Assembly (NCBI RefSeq): GCF_001522545.3 | Contig: NC_031776.1 | Coordinates: forward strand, 27,291,634 to 27,355,633 | DNA length: 64,000 nt | Reading direction: 5' to 3' | Origin: Parus major | Taxonomy: Eukaryota; Chordata; Aves; Passeriformes; Paridae | Shown here: positions 25,632 to 39,100 of the stretch, piece after piece | How the letters are laid out: each line of letters begins with the position of its first letter | How positions within the stretch are numbered: position 1 is the stretch's first letter | Translations under genes and position numbers: made by a program | The notes under the pieces: generated by a model | Database searches by the model: none | What the model was told of the DNA's origin: nothing | What the model saw: the letters and a program-made list of their open reading frames with translations, nothing else

Positions 25632-26700
25632 ACAAAGCTTTTACTGACTTCCGGGGGGAGGAGAATGGGGTCAAAAATAAGTGTTTCCGAAAGATCTTTC
25701 CACAGACACAACATCAGGAATGTTTCCTGTCTAATGTATCATTACAATGAGATATACATGGCCTGTGGTATTCATTATCCAAATAAGCAGAAAAGGTAAA
25801 GATTCTCATGCAAATTGGCCAAAATGGCAGCAGGAGCCTGTGGCAGAACTACCACCACAGATTTCTCCAGTGCTGTAGGACCATGTTCAGTCCTGCTGTG
25901 TTCCACCTCCACAAGCCTTTCATGCTCTCTGCATTGATAAAAATGTTAATAACCAACTTCACACTTTTTCCTGGTAAAAAATAGGAAAGCTCCTTCCAGA
26001 AAGGAGTTTTGGCACCAAGGCAGAAGAGTGATCTGATAAAAGCTTGGGGAACCCACACTGGTCTATACAAACACACCCCAAAAGCTATCAAGCTTGGGCA
26101 GTCAGGACTATTTATATGAATGACAGCTCTGTATTGGATCTTTCTATACTCTGCCTCACCCACACAGGCTCACTCCCAAAACTACAGCCACAGATAATAC
26201 ACAAGGAAGTAAACAAGAAAAAAAACAAGCCAAATTAACTTTTTTTTGGTGGTGAAAACAAGAGAGGCTCCAAATGAAAAAAAACAGCAGCAAGAAAATA
26301 AGTTTATAGGGACACAGTTTTGTTCCATCCAAAGTCTTCAAAGGATAGCTTTGCAAAAGAGGACAGAGTTTAATCACCAAATCCAGTATTGCAGTTAAGA
26401 ACATAAATCTACTGTATTTATACACAAGAGACTTTGTGTCTTCCCTTGTAACAATGCGCCAGTCCATTCTTTGGATGCTTGTTCCTGTTCAAGATTCTCC
26501 TTTCTTAAGCAATAAATCCAGTGGGCTTGTGCACTGGCAGACCCTCAGGTTTTGTGTGTTCCCAGAAACAGACGTGTTTCTGGCTCGTTTTCCTGCTGCC
26601 AACATTCTCCTGCCTCCAAGGAAGCCTTTGTAAACACAGTGTTAGGAATAGCTTTTGAGACACTTCCCCAGGTAGAAAATGACAGACACAGACCCAGTGG
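25632..26700. other. Non-coding stretch, no gene recognised
   Basis: Small overlapping frames on both strands at 25849-26163 (-) and 26156-26467 (-). No domain is recognised. Confidence 0.6.
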
Positions 26701-26709
26701 AACACTGGC

Positions 26710-26780
26710 AAAACAAATCCCAAAAACCAAACCAAAAGCAAACAAACAAACAAAAACAAGAAAAAACCCAACAAAAAACA
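26710..26780. repeat. A/C-rich low-complexity tract, (AAAC)n core
   Basis: Irregular 'aaac' and 'aaaacc' units, with a short regular (AAAC) run at about 26740-26752. It probably expanded by slippage. Confidence 0.75.
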
Positions 26781-27250
26781 GGGACTAAAAACTAATTGCT
26801 GCAGTGATTAAACTGCCAAGTGAGACAGAGGAGTCCATTATAAGACTTTCTCTGTAACAGTACCTTACTGTCAGATTTCTCTATTTCATATGAATTTTCC
26901 ATCAAAAGAAATACCATGAGAGAAAGCTGAACTTCTCCATTTTCTGAATCTTACATATTTAAATGGAATAAGACTTATATATACTTATATTCTTATATTT
27001 CTATCTGTATTAAGCAGATACAAGACACTTATCTCTATCACAGCAACACAAAAACCACTAAGTACAAACAGTCTCATGGAATAGTATATTCCTTTGTATT
27101 TCCACCTACCAAAGCTTAATCATTGAATGTACTCATCTTTCTGATAACAGGTTCCCTGACTCATTATTTTTAAAAATAGCCTGATACAACTTTACACACT
27201 GGCATGTGTACACACACCGTGACTAACTGGTCCATGAAAGTTCCCAGGAC

Positions 27251-27292
27251 TTATTCAGCCCTTTCAGATTCATCAGCATCTTCAGCTTTCAC
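27251..27292 (-). CDS. Candidate short terminal coding exon (speculative)
   Basis: On the - strand a pyrimidine-rich tract with a branch-like 'ctaat' ends in 'tatgtttag' (AG at 27294-27293). If splicing is in phase 0, thirteen codons follow, V-K-A-E-D-A-D-E-S-E-R-A-E, and then TAA (27253-27251). The peptide is acidic and helix-prone, as many intracellular C-termini are. Lower coordinates would be the 3' UTR; I do not see an obvious AATAAA close by. Thirteen open codons are likely by chance, the phase is assumed, and I do not recognise the protein. Confidence 0.15.
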   Translation of the reverse strand: MKAEDADESERAE

Positions 27293-30200
27293 CTAAACAT
27301 AGCAGAGATTAGTAGGAAACCAAACACCTCAAGCATCACTGAAGTGCTGTCAAATGATTTAGCTCTCTGCTTCTCCAGCTAAAAGAGCATCTTCACTAAA
27401 AAAATTATTCCCTTCTACTATTATCACTTCAGTCCCTTCCATCTGCCAGGTGATTTGGTACCTAAAAGACATTACCAGCTAAGATGGATTGTGCATGGAA
27501 GACAGATCATTCATTGAAAAAATTATGAGAAGTCATGTGTTTTGGTTTACCTCTCTAAAAACATCCTTCACAACTCTAAACCTGATGGAGACACTAAAAC
27601 CAAGGGACAAATAACATACAAAACATGGAGAGATCATTGCAGATTGTATTTGACAGCCCCCTGGATCACATATTCTAAGTGTAGCACTGTACAGCTGCAT
27701 GCACACACACTCCCAAAGGTTCACACAAGGGATATATTTTATCCTCAACATTGTCTCAGTATCCAGAATTGTTATCATTTTAACAGTGTTGATGGTCCAT
27801 ATGATAGTAACTAAATCTTAAGTCAGTTTCAAGCAGATCTACTCAACTTCATGACTTCAACATAATTTTTAAGAGGAACTCTTAGGTACACACCCTGTCT
27901 GCCACAGCAGCTACAGGTTTGATCTTACAACCTTCTTTCCTGAGAAGTAAAACTCCCAGCAGAATATGCTGCTGAACATCACAGTGAAGTCTGCAGTACT
28001 TCTTCACTCTCCTGTGGAAACAACTCCTCCACTGTTCACCAAAAATTCCATTTCACAGCCTTCGATCACAACCAACGCAGCACCATCCAGGCATTCATGC
28101 AGGAACTCTATTCCTCAGCTTTTGAAAAGGAACAATAGCAGCTAACTGTACCTTAGAGGAGTCATTCTTTGCAAGCTATTCTTTTTCAGGCTATGCTGCA
28201 GAAAATTTAGAGATGATTTTAACCGATCTATACATGTTATGACAAAATGTATAGAAACAGACATAGTTCCATATTCTTTGATAACAGAGAGTGTTTTTCT
28301 TCCTACCCATCATTCTGCCTTTTCTGTATTCAGAATTACAGTGAAGCATATGTTCCCAGTACCATAACCACCACTGGATTTCTTTAAAGCTTTAACATAT
28401 GAAAAGCCTGAGATACACCAGCTTCTCTCAAAATGACTACAGTGAATTATTCCTCAAAGAGGATCAGTTCTGTTTTACGGCTTACAAGCAAACATCAGGA
28501 TGACCTATCACATGAAACAGATAAAAAGTTTGTTTATGATTTTTCGTACCATAATTTTGAACTTTTAATTTTCCAATTATTTCTCTCAAAAACTGAAAAG
28601 ATTTGTTTTATGATACTCATAATTTAGGAGACCTTGGAAGTGCATACAGTATCTTTCAGCATTGCTGCCAAACAACTTGAGTTAAAGTAATAAATCAAGG
28701 CATAACTGTCCTGTGCTGATAAGCAGAATTACCAGCAACTCATGTTTTATAGCTTTAGGATATCAGTTAATTGAAACAGTTATTTCATTGTATATTCATT
28801 CAATTTCATTGAGAGAAATGCACACAAAATATAGTCACAAAGCATCAGTGACACACTGCACAAACACAACTAATGATTTTAACTTTATTGCTGCCCTTTC
28901 CATTGTGATTTTGAAGAACATTGCTGGTTAGGAACTTCAAGCAGTGTTACACTTCATTCAAAGAAAACAGAGGTGAAAGAGGGGTTTTATTCTTCATCAG
29001 GACACACCCTACTCCTTTCATACAATTTGTTCTCATTTCAGCTGCCTGAACTTTGGAAAAGCAAATACCTTAATAAATTGGCACGAGGGCATTGTAGTGT
29101 CCTTGGCACCTCTGTAAGCCTCATACTAAGGTCCAGTCCTGCACCAGCTTTCTCCTGTACAGCTGTCTGTACTTCAACTCATTGGTCATATTTTTAGTGT
29201 CACTTTTTTCTTGGAGGAAACAGAATAATGGATGGGAAAGTAATGCACCAGCAACTACCTGTACGCTACCATGACTCGTTTTATTTTGTGTGCAGTCAGG
29301 GTGAAAGGGCTGGCATTGATTTTTACAGTATCATAAAATACTGAGGTAGGAAACAAGATGAAGCATTGTGCATCCTTTGCCATGCTCTGAGGTGAACACA
29401 GCCAGCCTAAGAAGAAACTGCTTCAGAAAAGCTTTACAAAAGGAAAGGTATTGCTTGTCTTCAATGACTTACAAGGCTGACTTTGTGCTTTCCTTTGGCT
29501 ATCTGGCCTTGCTGGGTGTCCCTGGTCAAGAAAGAGTTCTCCACCCAAATGGGGCTGGCTCCACTCATTAAGAAGTGCAACAATTCCTCATCAGCTTTAA
29601 CCAGGTGGATTTTATAACTTCTCACACCAGCTGGAAGACCCAAGTAATGCAAAAGAGAGCAAAGAAGCACTGGATTCCATCTGCCCTGGAAGAGGTGAAC
29701 CCATGGAGCAGCAGCAGGTAGGAAAGCAGCCTGTCCATCATGACATCTCCCAACTGCATTCCCAGGTGCCAGCTGAAGGCAGGGAATGGCAGACTGTGTA
29801 TGCTGGGGCCTCAGGAGAATCTGAGGAAGCAGATGACAGCAAAGCTGTACCTACTTCCCTTTTCCCTCTTTACCAGTCCCAGGAGTTCTAAGCAGGCACG
29901 CAGTGTAGCCCAGGGACAGTGACCTGCCAGCAAGTGCCTGTAGCTCCCTGCTGGGAGGGATTTTAGCTGAATTCTCCATTCTTCCTGGCTGGCCTGTGGG
30001 TGCTGTCTGGCCTCCTCACATCCTCATGTACCAGCTGTGGCTCCAAGGCAGCAGTCACATCTCTGTGGCTTGTGTGACTAGTCTTCCCTCTCCCTGCCTT
30101 ACAAGAGAATGGTGGCAAGTGGGCCACCATTGAGATGGTGAGAGCTGACCAACCCTCATCAAAGCTGAGAGGGAAAGGTTTCTGTGTTTTCTTCAAAGAT

Positions 30201-32131
30201 GAACACAGGTGTGACCATAAAAGGAGTATTTTTACACCTAAAAAATACTGCAAGAAGGAGCCCAGATTTTTATTTGCCAATTATGAAGACATTTATTTCT
30301 ATCTCTAGATTCAGAGCAGTGAGATTCTGCAGGAAAAGGCATGCTATTTCACTGCCAGAAACTTAATTTTTCTTCTTCCCCGTGGAACGTATTTTCCATT
30401 GTGGCAGTTTCTGAATACAGAAACAGAGGAAGCCTGCAGATCTAGTGAAATTACGTAGGACTGAAAAAGTCTTATCCTCTCCCTGCTGTGTGTCTCCCCA
30501 TGGTCTGGGGGTACATTTACCTCCATAACTGCCCAGGAGCTTTCCCCAGTGTTTCGACTCCACAGGAAACTATCCATTCTAATGAGTTTATTCCTGAGCA
30601 ACTCTTTTAACTGGAAACAGTAAGCTGTGGTGGACAGAAGGAAAAAGATTACCCTATTCAGAGAAAGATTTTCCTTGGGGGAAAGTATTGAAACAAAGTC
30701 AGCAAAACAACCTACAAGCACAAGACAGATCTGAAGTCTCCAATGTAATTTAAGCTGCTGCAGGGCTTCATTTGTCCATATCTGTCTCCCCTCACCCATA
30801 AAACCTGTATTAGACCTTCATTTGCAGAACTGTTAAAAATGCACTGCCATTTACCATCTGTTCAACATCCTACTAACCTACTCTGGACATGACACACCTT
30901 TCTCCTAAGCTGTCAAAGAAAGAAGCAGAGTTGCAAGAGTTGCCAAAGGATCTGCCTCTTTCTGAACACTACGACCTTTACAAATTATATTAGGAAACTA
31001 ATTTCAATTAGCAGGCCTGGCAGGTCACTTGGAATGAAAGGCAAGAGGGAAGATGATGGTATTTAGAAAATACCTCCCAAATCACATCAGGGCAAAAAAG
31101 CAGTAAAACTACACATTTGTCTGGCACATTTTGTTGACTCAGAACTCTGAAATCTGACATTACCTTGTTATGAAAGAAGCATTTTCAGCCGCATGTTATT
31201 TTTCTACAGGGATTTGACTCATTTTTCCAAACTTTAATTTAGAATCAATTGTTTGCTGTGTTATTTTCACACATAAAAGGCAGCACTGGCTCTTATTACC
31301 CCACAGAGATTTTTAAAAGCCTAGAATACAGTTGTGGAATAAGTTGCTCCTTTATTTAGGGAGAGGGTAGAGTGGGGGAGGAGAAGCACAAAAACACCTT
31401 CAATTGCTTGAATCACTTAGTTAGCCAAGCATCCTAATGCCTTTCTGTTTCAAAGAGCAATTCTCTAAGCCACTAGGAGTTGCAGGTTTGTGAAAATTGA
31501 AGGCTAATAAAACCATTTGACTGTCATTTCTGAGTGGGTGCAAGCTCTCTTAATCCATTTGGAAATGAAATCACCCACACATTTCCATACTTGAAAAAGA
31601 CCATAGGGCAAATGACCACGTGCCAGTAGGGAGAGGGAAAAGGAGCAGGGGAGAAATAGAAAAAACCCAAACCCTTACATGAGGTTTTTCAAGCTGTTTG
31701 TGACAAGATGCTAGAAACTAACATTAAACTGGTTTTTATTCCTCAGCAAACCTACAGAGCTATGGAAAATAAATTTTCCATAAGATTTCTTTTTTCTCCT
31801 TCTCAAATAGGGCTCACAATTACACAGACTTAATATAAAACAGCTCCACAAATTCACTAAGATCAGTACCGTGCCTTCTAAGACCTGTCTCAATCAAGGT
31901 TTTGATCTGTGAATCAGAACTTTGCATGAAAAGGCTGTGGAGATAATGCTGCTTAGAAATCAGGCATCTTCTCCAAGCTGCAACAGTTCAATCAACTTGT
32001 TATCATTCTGAGAAACTTGTACTGTCTGGAAACCTGCAGTCAGCTGAAGCAACAACATTACACCCATTTCTATGCTGAACTGATAAGGCATATTCCACAA
32101 GTGGGATGTGGAAAAGGCAATGAAAGTTATT
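27293..32131. other. Non-coding stretch, no gene recognised
   Basis: The longest open frame I noticed in the whole window lies here (30344-30799, -, about 151 codons). It has no known motif, no supporting splice layout and an ordinary base composition. Another, 29963-30280 (-), is similarly featureless. Confidence 0.6.
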
Positions 32132-32258
32132 TTAAAAAGAAAAAAAACCCAGAAAAGCTAAACTAAAGCCAAATGGAACAAAAAAATCCAAACAAACAAA
32201 CCCCCCACAAAAACAAACAAGTAAAAAAATACAAAACAAACCAAAAAGCACCACAAAA
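32132..32258. repeat. A/C-rich low-complexity tract
   Basis: About 125 bp dominated by A with C, including an (AAAC)n part at about 32189-32200 and a six-C run near 32201-32206. It is the longest of the A/C tracts in the window. Confidence 0.75.
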
Positions 32259-33040
32259 ATTCATATGAACTGTCCTGGGAATTTAGTATTCTCTCTGTGC
32301 TGAGGATCTCAACCCTGACATTAGTCCTGTGTTCATCAATGCAAAAAACAAGAATTTTGGGAAGTCTAGGTTCTGTATCTGGCCCAGTGACCCCTGGTAG
32401 TCTTGGCCTTCTGTAGAAGGACTGTCCTGGCATGCCTTTAATAAAAGCCCCTCCTACTCTAAAGCCCAGCCTGCACAAAAGAAGACTAAGCCTGAAAAGG
32501 TTTCAAGGAAAAATTACTAGAATGGTCTGATCTTGAGAGCCGATCACAAGGAGCTCGTTTGCGCAGCTCAATGAAAGCAAGACAGAGAGACAATTATTCA
32601 TATGCAGCAAAGAGCACTGATGCCACAGAGCTTTGAGTCATGCAGCTAAAGGCAGAACACGATGGCAATGTTTTCCACTGAAGCATCCCAATCATCAGAA
32701 ATTTAGAAACAAGATATTCAAGCTGGAAACAGAAGGCACATTTTTACCACGCAGGTAGTCCATTGTTGTGATGGCTTAGAGAGGACAACGGCAATTAACT
32801 GTCATTTAGGAGTCACTTTAATCTAAACTGAGTATTTCACATGAAGATTCTCTAGTTGATCAGTACACATCCCAGCTTAAAGCAAAAATTAGTTGGGACT
32901 CCCGTGATGTGTCATTTAGGAGTTAAAGCTGTAGGTCTGAGCACAACTGTGATGGATGATGAATTACTCTTTGCAGGGCTTTCCCAGCTGGGAGTTTGAG
33001 GAAATTCAGTACATGTGCTCTTGTGCAGATACACAAACAC
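32259..33040. other. Non-coding stretch, no gene recognised
   Basis: No feature beyond short chance frames. Confidence 0.55.
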
Positions 33041-33115
33041 TTATCGACCGCAGGCACATTCCCTTCGCCGCGGCAGGGATGGCTCCTGAGCGAGGCTGGA
33101 GGCTGGCACGTGCAG
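33041..33115. promoter_or_regulatory. Short CpG cluster
   Basis: Seven CpG sites lie within 66 bp (33045, 33049, 33066, 33069, 33071, 33091, 33109), including a 'cgccgcgg' core with a SacII-type CCGCGG. The flanks are nearly CpG-free. A + frame (32956-33141) crosses it and gives an alanine- and arginine-containing stretch (FAAAGMAPERGWRLARAGKE), but no domain. It could be a small regulatory core or an exon remnant; undecided. Confidence 0.28.
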
Positions 33116-36100
33116 GGAAGGAGGTGTGCTGCTGGAACTGAAGGCTCCTCTCACATGGAGTCCTTATGGCTCCTCCACTGCCATCCCCAGGGCAACACCG
33201 GCTTCTCTTTCCCTGGACTGGTACCCATGCCTGCTCAGCTTCATTTTATCAATCCAAAGTCATACAGGTTTTTAGAATATCCCCATTTTACAGAATAAAA
33301 ACCATTTCTCTCCCTGTTTTCTACACTCATTTACTAAGCACACCCACATCAGCTGGTGGAAGGTCAAATGGACAGCTCTCATGTTCCTGAAGGTGAGGAC
33401 TATGACCTCTGTACTACCAACATCCTGCAACATGTTAGACATTTAGAACAATGTCTAAAATTTACATCAGGATGCAAAATGGTAATTTTACATGAACAGA
33501 AAGCCCAGATTTGAAGACTTTAGCGTACAGCCTCTGAAGCCCTAACACATCATAGTGTGGTGTGGATTCTTTTTATCAGCAGTCATTCAGAATATGCTAC
33601 ACTGAAGTGATTTTGCTGCTAGCAAATAATGCACTACTCTTAAATTTTCTGCAATAAAAGCTTTATACCACATCATTACTAATTTATCTCATAAATGCTA
33701 TTATCTTCAGGATGTTCTCCTTAATAATTCCTCCAGAATTGTGAAAGCTGGCTGAAAGCCAGCCATAGTGACACTGAAATGAAAATAAAAGATTCCTGAA
33801 AGCTGAAACACAGAGTGATACTCATCAAAAACTAAAGCAGAATGTCAGTGTATTTAGATGTTGACATTTTAAGTAAAGCATGACCTTATGCTTCTTAAAT
33901 TTCAGTGTAATTGTTATATGGAACCAATTTCCCATTAAAGCTTTGAGAGACATAGTCATTAAAAAAATTTAGAGAAGAAACATCCAGCTCTTTCAGCCTA
34001 AGAACATTGCATTTGATAATTTCTCATGCTTAAATATACTACACAACACATGACTGTGCACCTTGTTCTGAGCTGTATGCTCAGAAAAGCTGAAGAAAGA
34101 TGCAGAGCCAGAGGAATAAATGCCTTCATGTAAACTAAGAGCAGACAGTAGTTATGAAAAAGAGGATAGGCAGTCAACAAGGTGTGATAAAGACTGGATT
34201 GCATGTAGGTCCTTATGTAAGGCTGTTCTCTAGGCACCACCAAGATGAAACTGTGAGTGAGGACATGCAATTTGACAACATATAGCAGCTCTCACCACTA
34301 AGCAAAGAGAGAAACCGCAAGCCAGAAGACTTCGCTTTTCTTTCTCCTGCTGCTGTTCTGTCACAAAAACACAGGAATCACAGAACCTCCCCAAGCTTCT
34401 TGCCAATGGAAGATAGAGAAAAAGCATCTCATTTTTTTGTTTCTTTTCTGTGACAGAAATGGCTCATGTTTGTACAGTGGTACAAAGCTGAGCAACTTCC
34501 ACAGTTTGTTGAGCACATGCAAACACAGCTCCATGTGCCTGGGAATAAACACCAGTGCTGTCACTGATTTCAGGGTGCCTCTGCTGAGCTACAGTGGAGC
34601 ACACACAAGAATACAACGGGGGACAGATCAAAAGTGAGACCGAGCTTTGCGAGGGAGCTTGCCAGAGAGGCACAAAGGAAGAAACCCATCTGTTCTCCTG
34701 TTATGACTAAGAGAAGAACATGACCACATGACTCGTCCAAAGCACTGTGATTCTCCATCAGCAGAGATCAGCACAGCCTAACAAAACAGGGGAAGCAGTG
34801 GATAAGGCTGTGCAAGACCAGTGGTGTCCAAGCAGGAAAAGGAAAGGCTGTTTTGGTAATTTAGAATCTGGTCTCCCATTCACTGCTCTGTGGGGACAAC
34901 TTTTAAAAACATGAGGTTCAAGGAATTTCATTTACCTTAAGCCCAGTAACAGAAGGATATCTCACCTCATTTAAAGTAATGTAAGACTGAGAAACTTTGC
35001 CTGTCTTAAATAAAATTAGGAGCTAGGGGAGGGAGGTAAAACACCATAAGCAAAGTACTTAACCAGCCATTATTGATATTCTGAGTGCTTTCCTTCTACT
35101 TCCTTCTCTTGATGGGGAAGGTAAAAATTAAGAATGTTTTGTAGCAACAGTGCAACAGGCTATGAAGAATCTCCCTGCTGAGTAATCCTAATACAGATGA
35201 GGCTTTTGCAAGACTCAAATTTAAGACAATCCTGATATCCCAATTTCATCTGTCATAATTCAAGTTCCTATTATTGAGGCTTTCATTTTTACAGAAACTG
35301 TTTAATTCCATCACGGCCAGAACATCCTGAGGCAGTTCTATAGATCACATGAATAGTATATAATGTAACCGAGGTCAGAATGGAAAAAGAAACTAAAATA
35401 TATTTGATCAAAGTGAATGTGAGCCAAGATGAAGCAGAGGTCAAAAAAGAACTGGGATTTTATGAGCTGAAAGAAGATGCTGCTTTTTTCCTTACTGGTC
35501 CAAGAGGGAGGATTCAGGCTGTGATGCACTAGGATGGGCTTAGGTCTGTATGATTTTCAGATGTTACAGTGATGAGTGTGAAACAAACACAAAGAAGGAA
35601 GGCTAAAGAAATAAACTTCCATCTTAGTAAATATGAATAGCGTTTTTAATTAAGGACCCAACTATACTGTATTTGGTAGACACTAAACACTGGCTTAGAG
35701 CTGTTCTCTCCAGCATCCCAGTGTACCATCAACACTGTCAGAATGGAAATCCCTCCAGACACTGCCAGTGAAACCAGCTTTTTCATCACAAAGTTAGTTT
35801 TACATAGCATTTTAGGCCTGAAGCAGAATACAGTGAAAACAGCTCTCAAAGTACTTGAAATAATTAAAGAGAGACTAAAGGAAAATTCGGGAGAAAATAT
35901 CTGGTTGAAAACCTCAAGATCCCTCAAGGGATTATTTAAAATATCTAGAGAGGGGAAGAGCAGAAATGGGACAAAAAAAAATAAAAAATTACTTGTAGGC
36001 TATGCATCATGGAGATGAGACTGTAAAGCCCAGGAGTATAACGAGGATTGCTTCTGCTTTGAAAAACTGTTCAGCAGTATTTCTATTTTGCAAAGAATAA

Positions 36101-39100
36101 AGATGTCATAACAAAAATTAGAGATTTTAAACAGTAAGAACAACTGAAGGAGGATTTGTTTGTTTGAATGAGACAGAGGCAGCACACACATACCCAGGAG
36201 GCCCTTCTGAGATCCCAGCCTTGGGGTTAACTGGCTCCACCAGGAGCTCCTCACGCTACAGAGCACTGTACATAAAGACAGTCCTAATCTAAGTCAAACT
36301 ACAAACACAGGTTTTGCTGCCAGTTGATATGGAACATGTAATTCATTGAGCCCTGGAATCAAGGAGGTGGTTTCCTGAGAATCTGCAACCCCAGCTCAAT
36401 GATATCTCACAGCAGAAGCTTCCAGCAAAGCTCTTCCCATGGCTGGGACCGTGTTGCAAGGCTGTGTCCTGGGAAGATTTTTCAGTGCTCATAGGAAGAA
36501 GCTCTCTTGTAGTAACACAGTTATCCTTGAGACTTCCACCAGCCTGTAAAATTTGGCTGTGATTGGCCAATGGGTTAGAAAGGGGAGGGGAAAAGAAGAA
36601 GGAAGGAAAATATATGCAGAAGAAGCTTCATCGTGTGAGCTCGTTTCCTATGGAAACAAGGCTAAACCAAACAAATTCTGAAATGAACACTCAGTTTAGT
36701 GCCAGTTTTGTTTCAGAGCACAAGATGACAGAGAAACCTCGAGCAGCAGAAAGTATATGCCATTCACTGTCTCAAGCAAGAGTGTCAGCAATAGTTGCAT
36801 TGATTGGTTTTTCATGATGCATCACACTATGGCAGCACAACAGGCAAGAAAGGAAGGAAGGAGAGAGAGCACGTATCAGTAGATTTTGAGCACATGGTTA
36901 GAACAGGGATACTCCAACACTGAAAGGCTGCTAAAGAGCCAAATTAATGATTTCTAACTGGATGGTCTGGACTCTTTATTATTGCATCTCCTGCACACAG
37001 TTCATGGAGCTTGCTCCTCACTGATGTGGTTGCCATATAAAAACAATGCATAGTACACATAAAGGGAGGGTATAAAGAAAATATACGGTGATCCGTGTAT
37101 TTAAGCTTGCCAATTGTTGCCATTTGCCTGTATATACAGATCTCAGAGCTACTAAAGAACAGAAAAAGCTCAAAACGCCTTTGCATTTCCAAGCATCCGT
37201 TCTCTGTAGACTGACTCCTCTTTTAATGTCAAGATGAACATTCTAAGTTAGCCAGACACATTCCAATCCAGCAGAAAGGAATTATTTTCCAAACCCATTC
37301 TAAGTCACTTGCTCTTAGTGCCATGTAAAGCTCTGAGTCATCAAGTAAATATAACTTACTTTTAGGGAGGCAGCTTTGCAGGATAACTTCTGTTCTTCAG
37401 CACCCACAAGGAGCCATCTAAATTACCTACATGCAGAAAAACACTAGCTCCACCAGGCAGATAACCAAACTAAACACCAAAGCCTCAAGCACCTTGTACA
37501 TTATCTAAGATAAAAGCCTGTTTTGGTGAATCAACAGCAGAATACACAAAGTATTTAAAAGTCTCTCGGTCTGATTCTAGTTAAATTCCTTACTGGCTTA
37601 GCAAGTGCCTTTTCCAGATCTACCGCTCCCCTGCGCATCTGCTGAGGATAGAGACCACTGTCTACTGCTCATTCCCCTGGGGCCCAACAAGGCAGCTTTG
37701 CTGGTGGGTCCTCTACACTACCAGAGAGCAGACTCTGGGATCTGCCACTAGACAGATAAAAGAACCTTCCGCTTGCATGGAATTGCTTTGTCACAAAAGA
37801 AATCTTATCCAATAACAACAGCCTTTCAGTTCTCTAACAGGGTTGCAAAATCCTCTGAAAGAGGAATTGGCCCTCGACACACAGTTCCCAGCACATGAAA
37901 AGAAAGGCTGCTCTTTGGCACTGCTCAGAGGGAAATCATGACCTTCACTCAGCCAGCTACTGGGCAATGCCACGTCACCCATCTTTCTTCCAAGCTTCAT
38001 CCCAGTACCACTCAGTCACAAGTATAACATTTTCCACTGTAAAACTCTGATGCCTCCCTACAGCCAAGTCTGCCATCACATTTCCAGGAGTATTCCAGCC
38101 TCTTTATTAAAGACTTCATGGACATGGAACAAACCATCTTCTGGTTGTTGGTCAGAAAAAACATTTCTTGTTGTTTCTTTTTATAGATTTCAGATTCCTT
38201 ATCATCAGACACTATGCTGTACTTACAGAAAGATGTATTCTACCTACCCACAATCAACAGTTACCCAAGACCTTGTCTTAATATCCCCCTTGGAAAGTTA
38301 AAGGACACCATTCTGACACACAAACACTGACAATTAGTTTTACAGGGCCTTATTTTCCAGTAGAAATAGTAATTCACATATTCACACATCTGTCCCTAAA
38401 GATCAAGCCTTTTTGGAGACAGCCATATTATCAAAATGTACAGACATTTGGCTGGTTCTAGTTTATTCTAGCATTTTACCAAGGAACTCTGTAGTTTTTA
38501 TAGTCAGTAGGTTTCCATTTGGTCAGACAAAACAAAGATCTGCACAAAATTAACTTCTTTGCCCAGAAAAACACCATTTTTAAGAGGAATCCACTAACTC
38601 AACTGGTAACAGAGAGAGGTAAGCTAAAGGCTGTCTTTATTGCAGCCACCAAGACTCGATAACTCAGAAAAAAGATGGTCTAGACAGTCCACTTAAAATA
38701 TCTGGATGTGGAAGACAATTGTTGATTCTAAAGCACACTTATCATAATGAAAGTAACTTCCTTTTCCCCAGGTGATTTTGAGACAAACAACAGGTCCCTT
38801 GCTGCTGCCCGTTTGGAAACACGAAGCCAGAGTTTCCATGTCATGTAACAGGAAGGTGTCATCTTTCTGTGGTGTCACTTACTCACTAGCTCGCACCACC
38901 CACACCACTGCTAGAGAGGACTCAGCTCTGCAATGGAGCAGGTTTTTCCCCAGGCATGGATGAAACAAGCCAAGGTGCTAAAACATTCAGAGGGAGAGAA
39001 CTGACATTCAGGCTGCACACTGCCAGTCTGCTGTGGAATGCTGAGTTACCTGCAGACTCATACCTGGAAGCCCAAACTTCCTGAAATGCCATGTCAGCCT

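Noticed and set aside
30344..30799. The longest open frame noticed, about 151 codons on the - strand
   Set aside because: No motif, no homologue recognised, no exon-like splice setting; length is within what chance gives in 64 kb of this composition.
35743..36018. 91-codon Lys/Glu-rich frame resembling a real protein in composition
   Set aside because: The bias comes from a purine-rich strand; no splice sites or homologue recognised.
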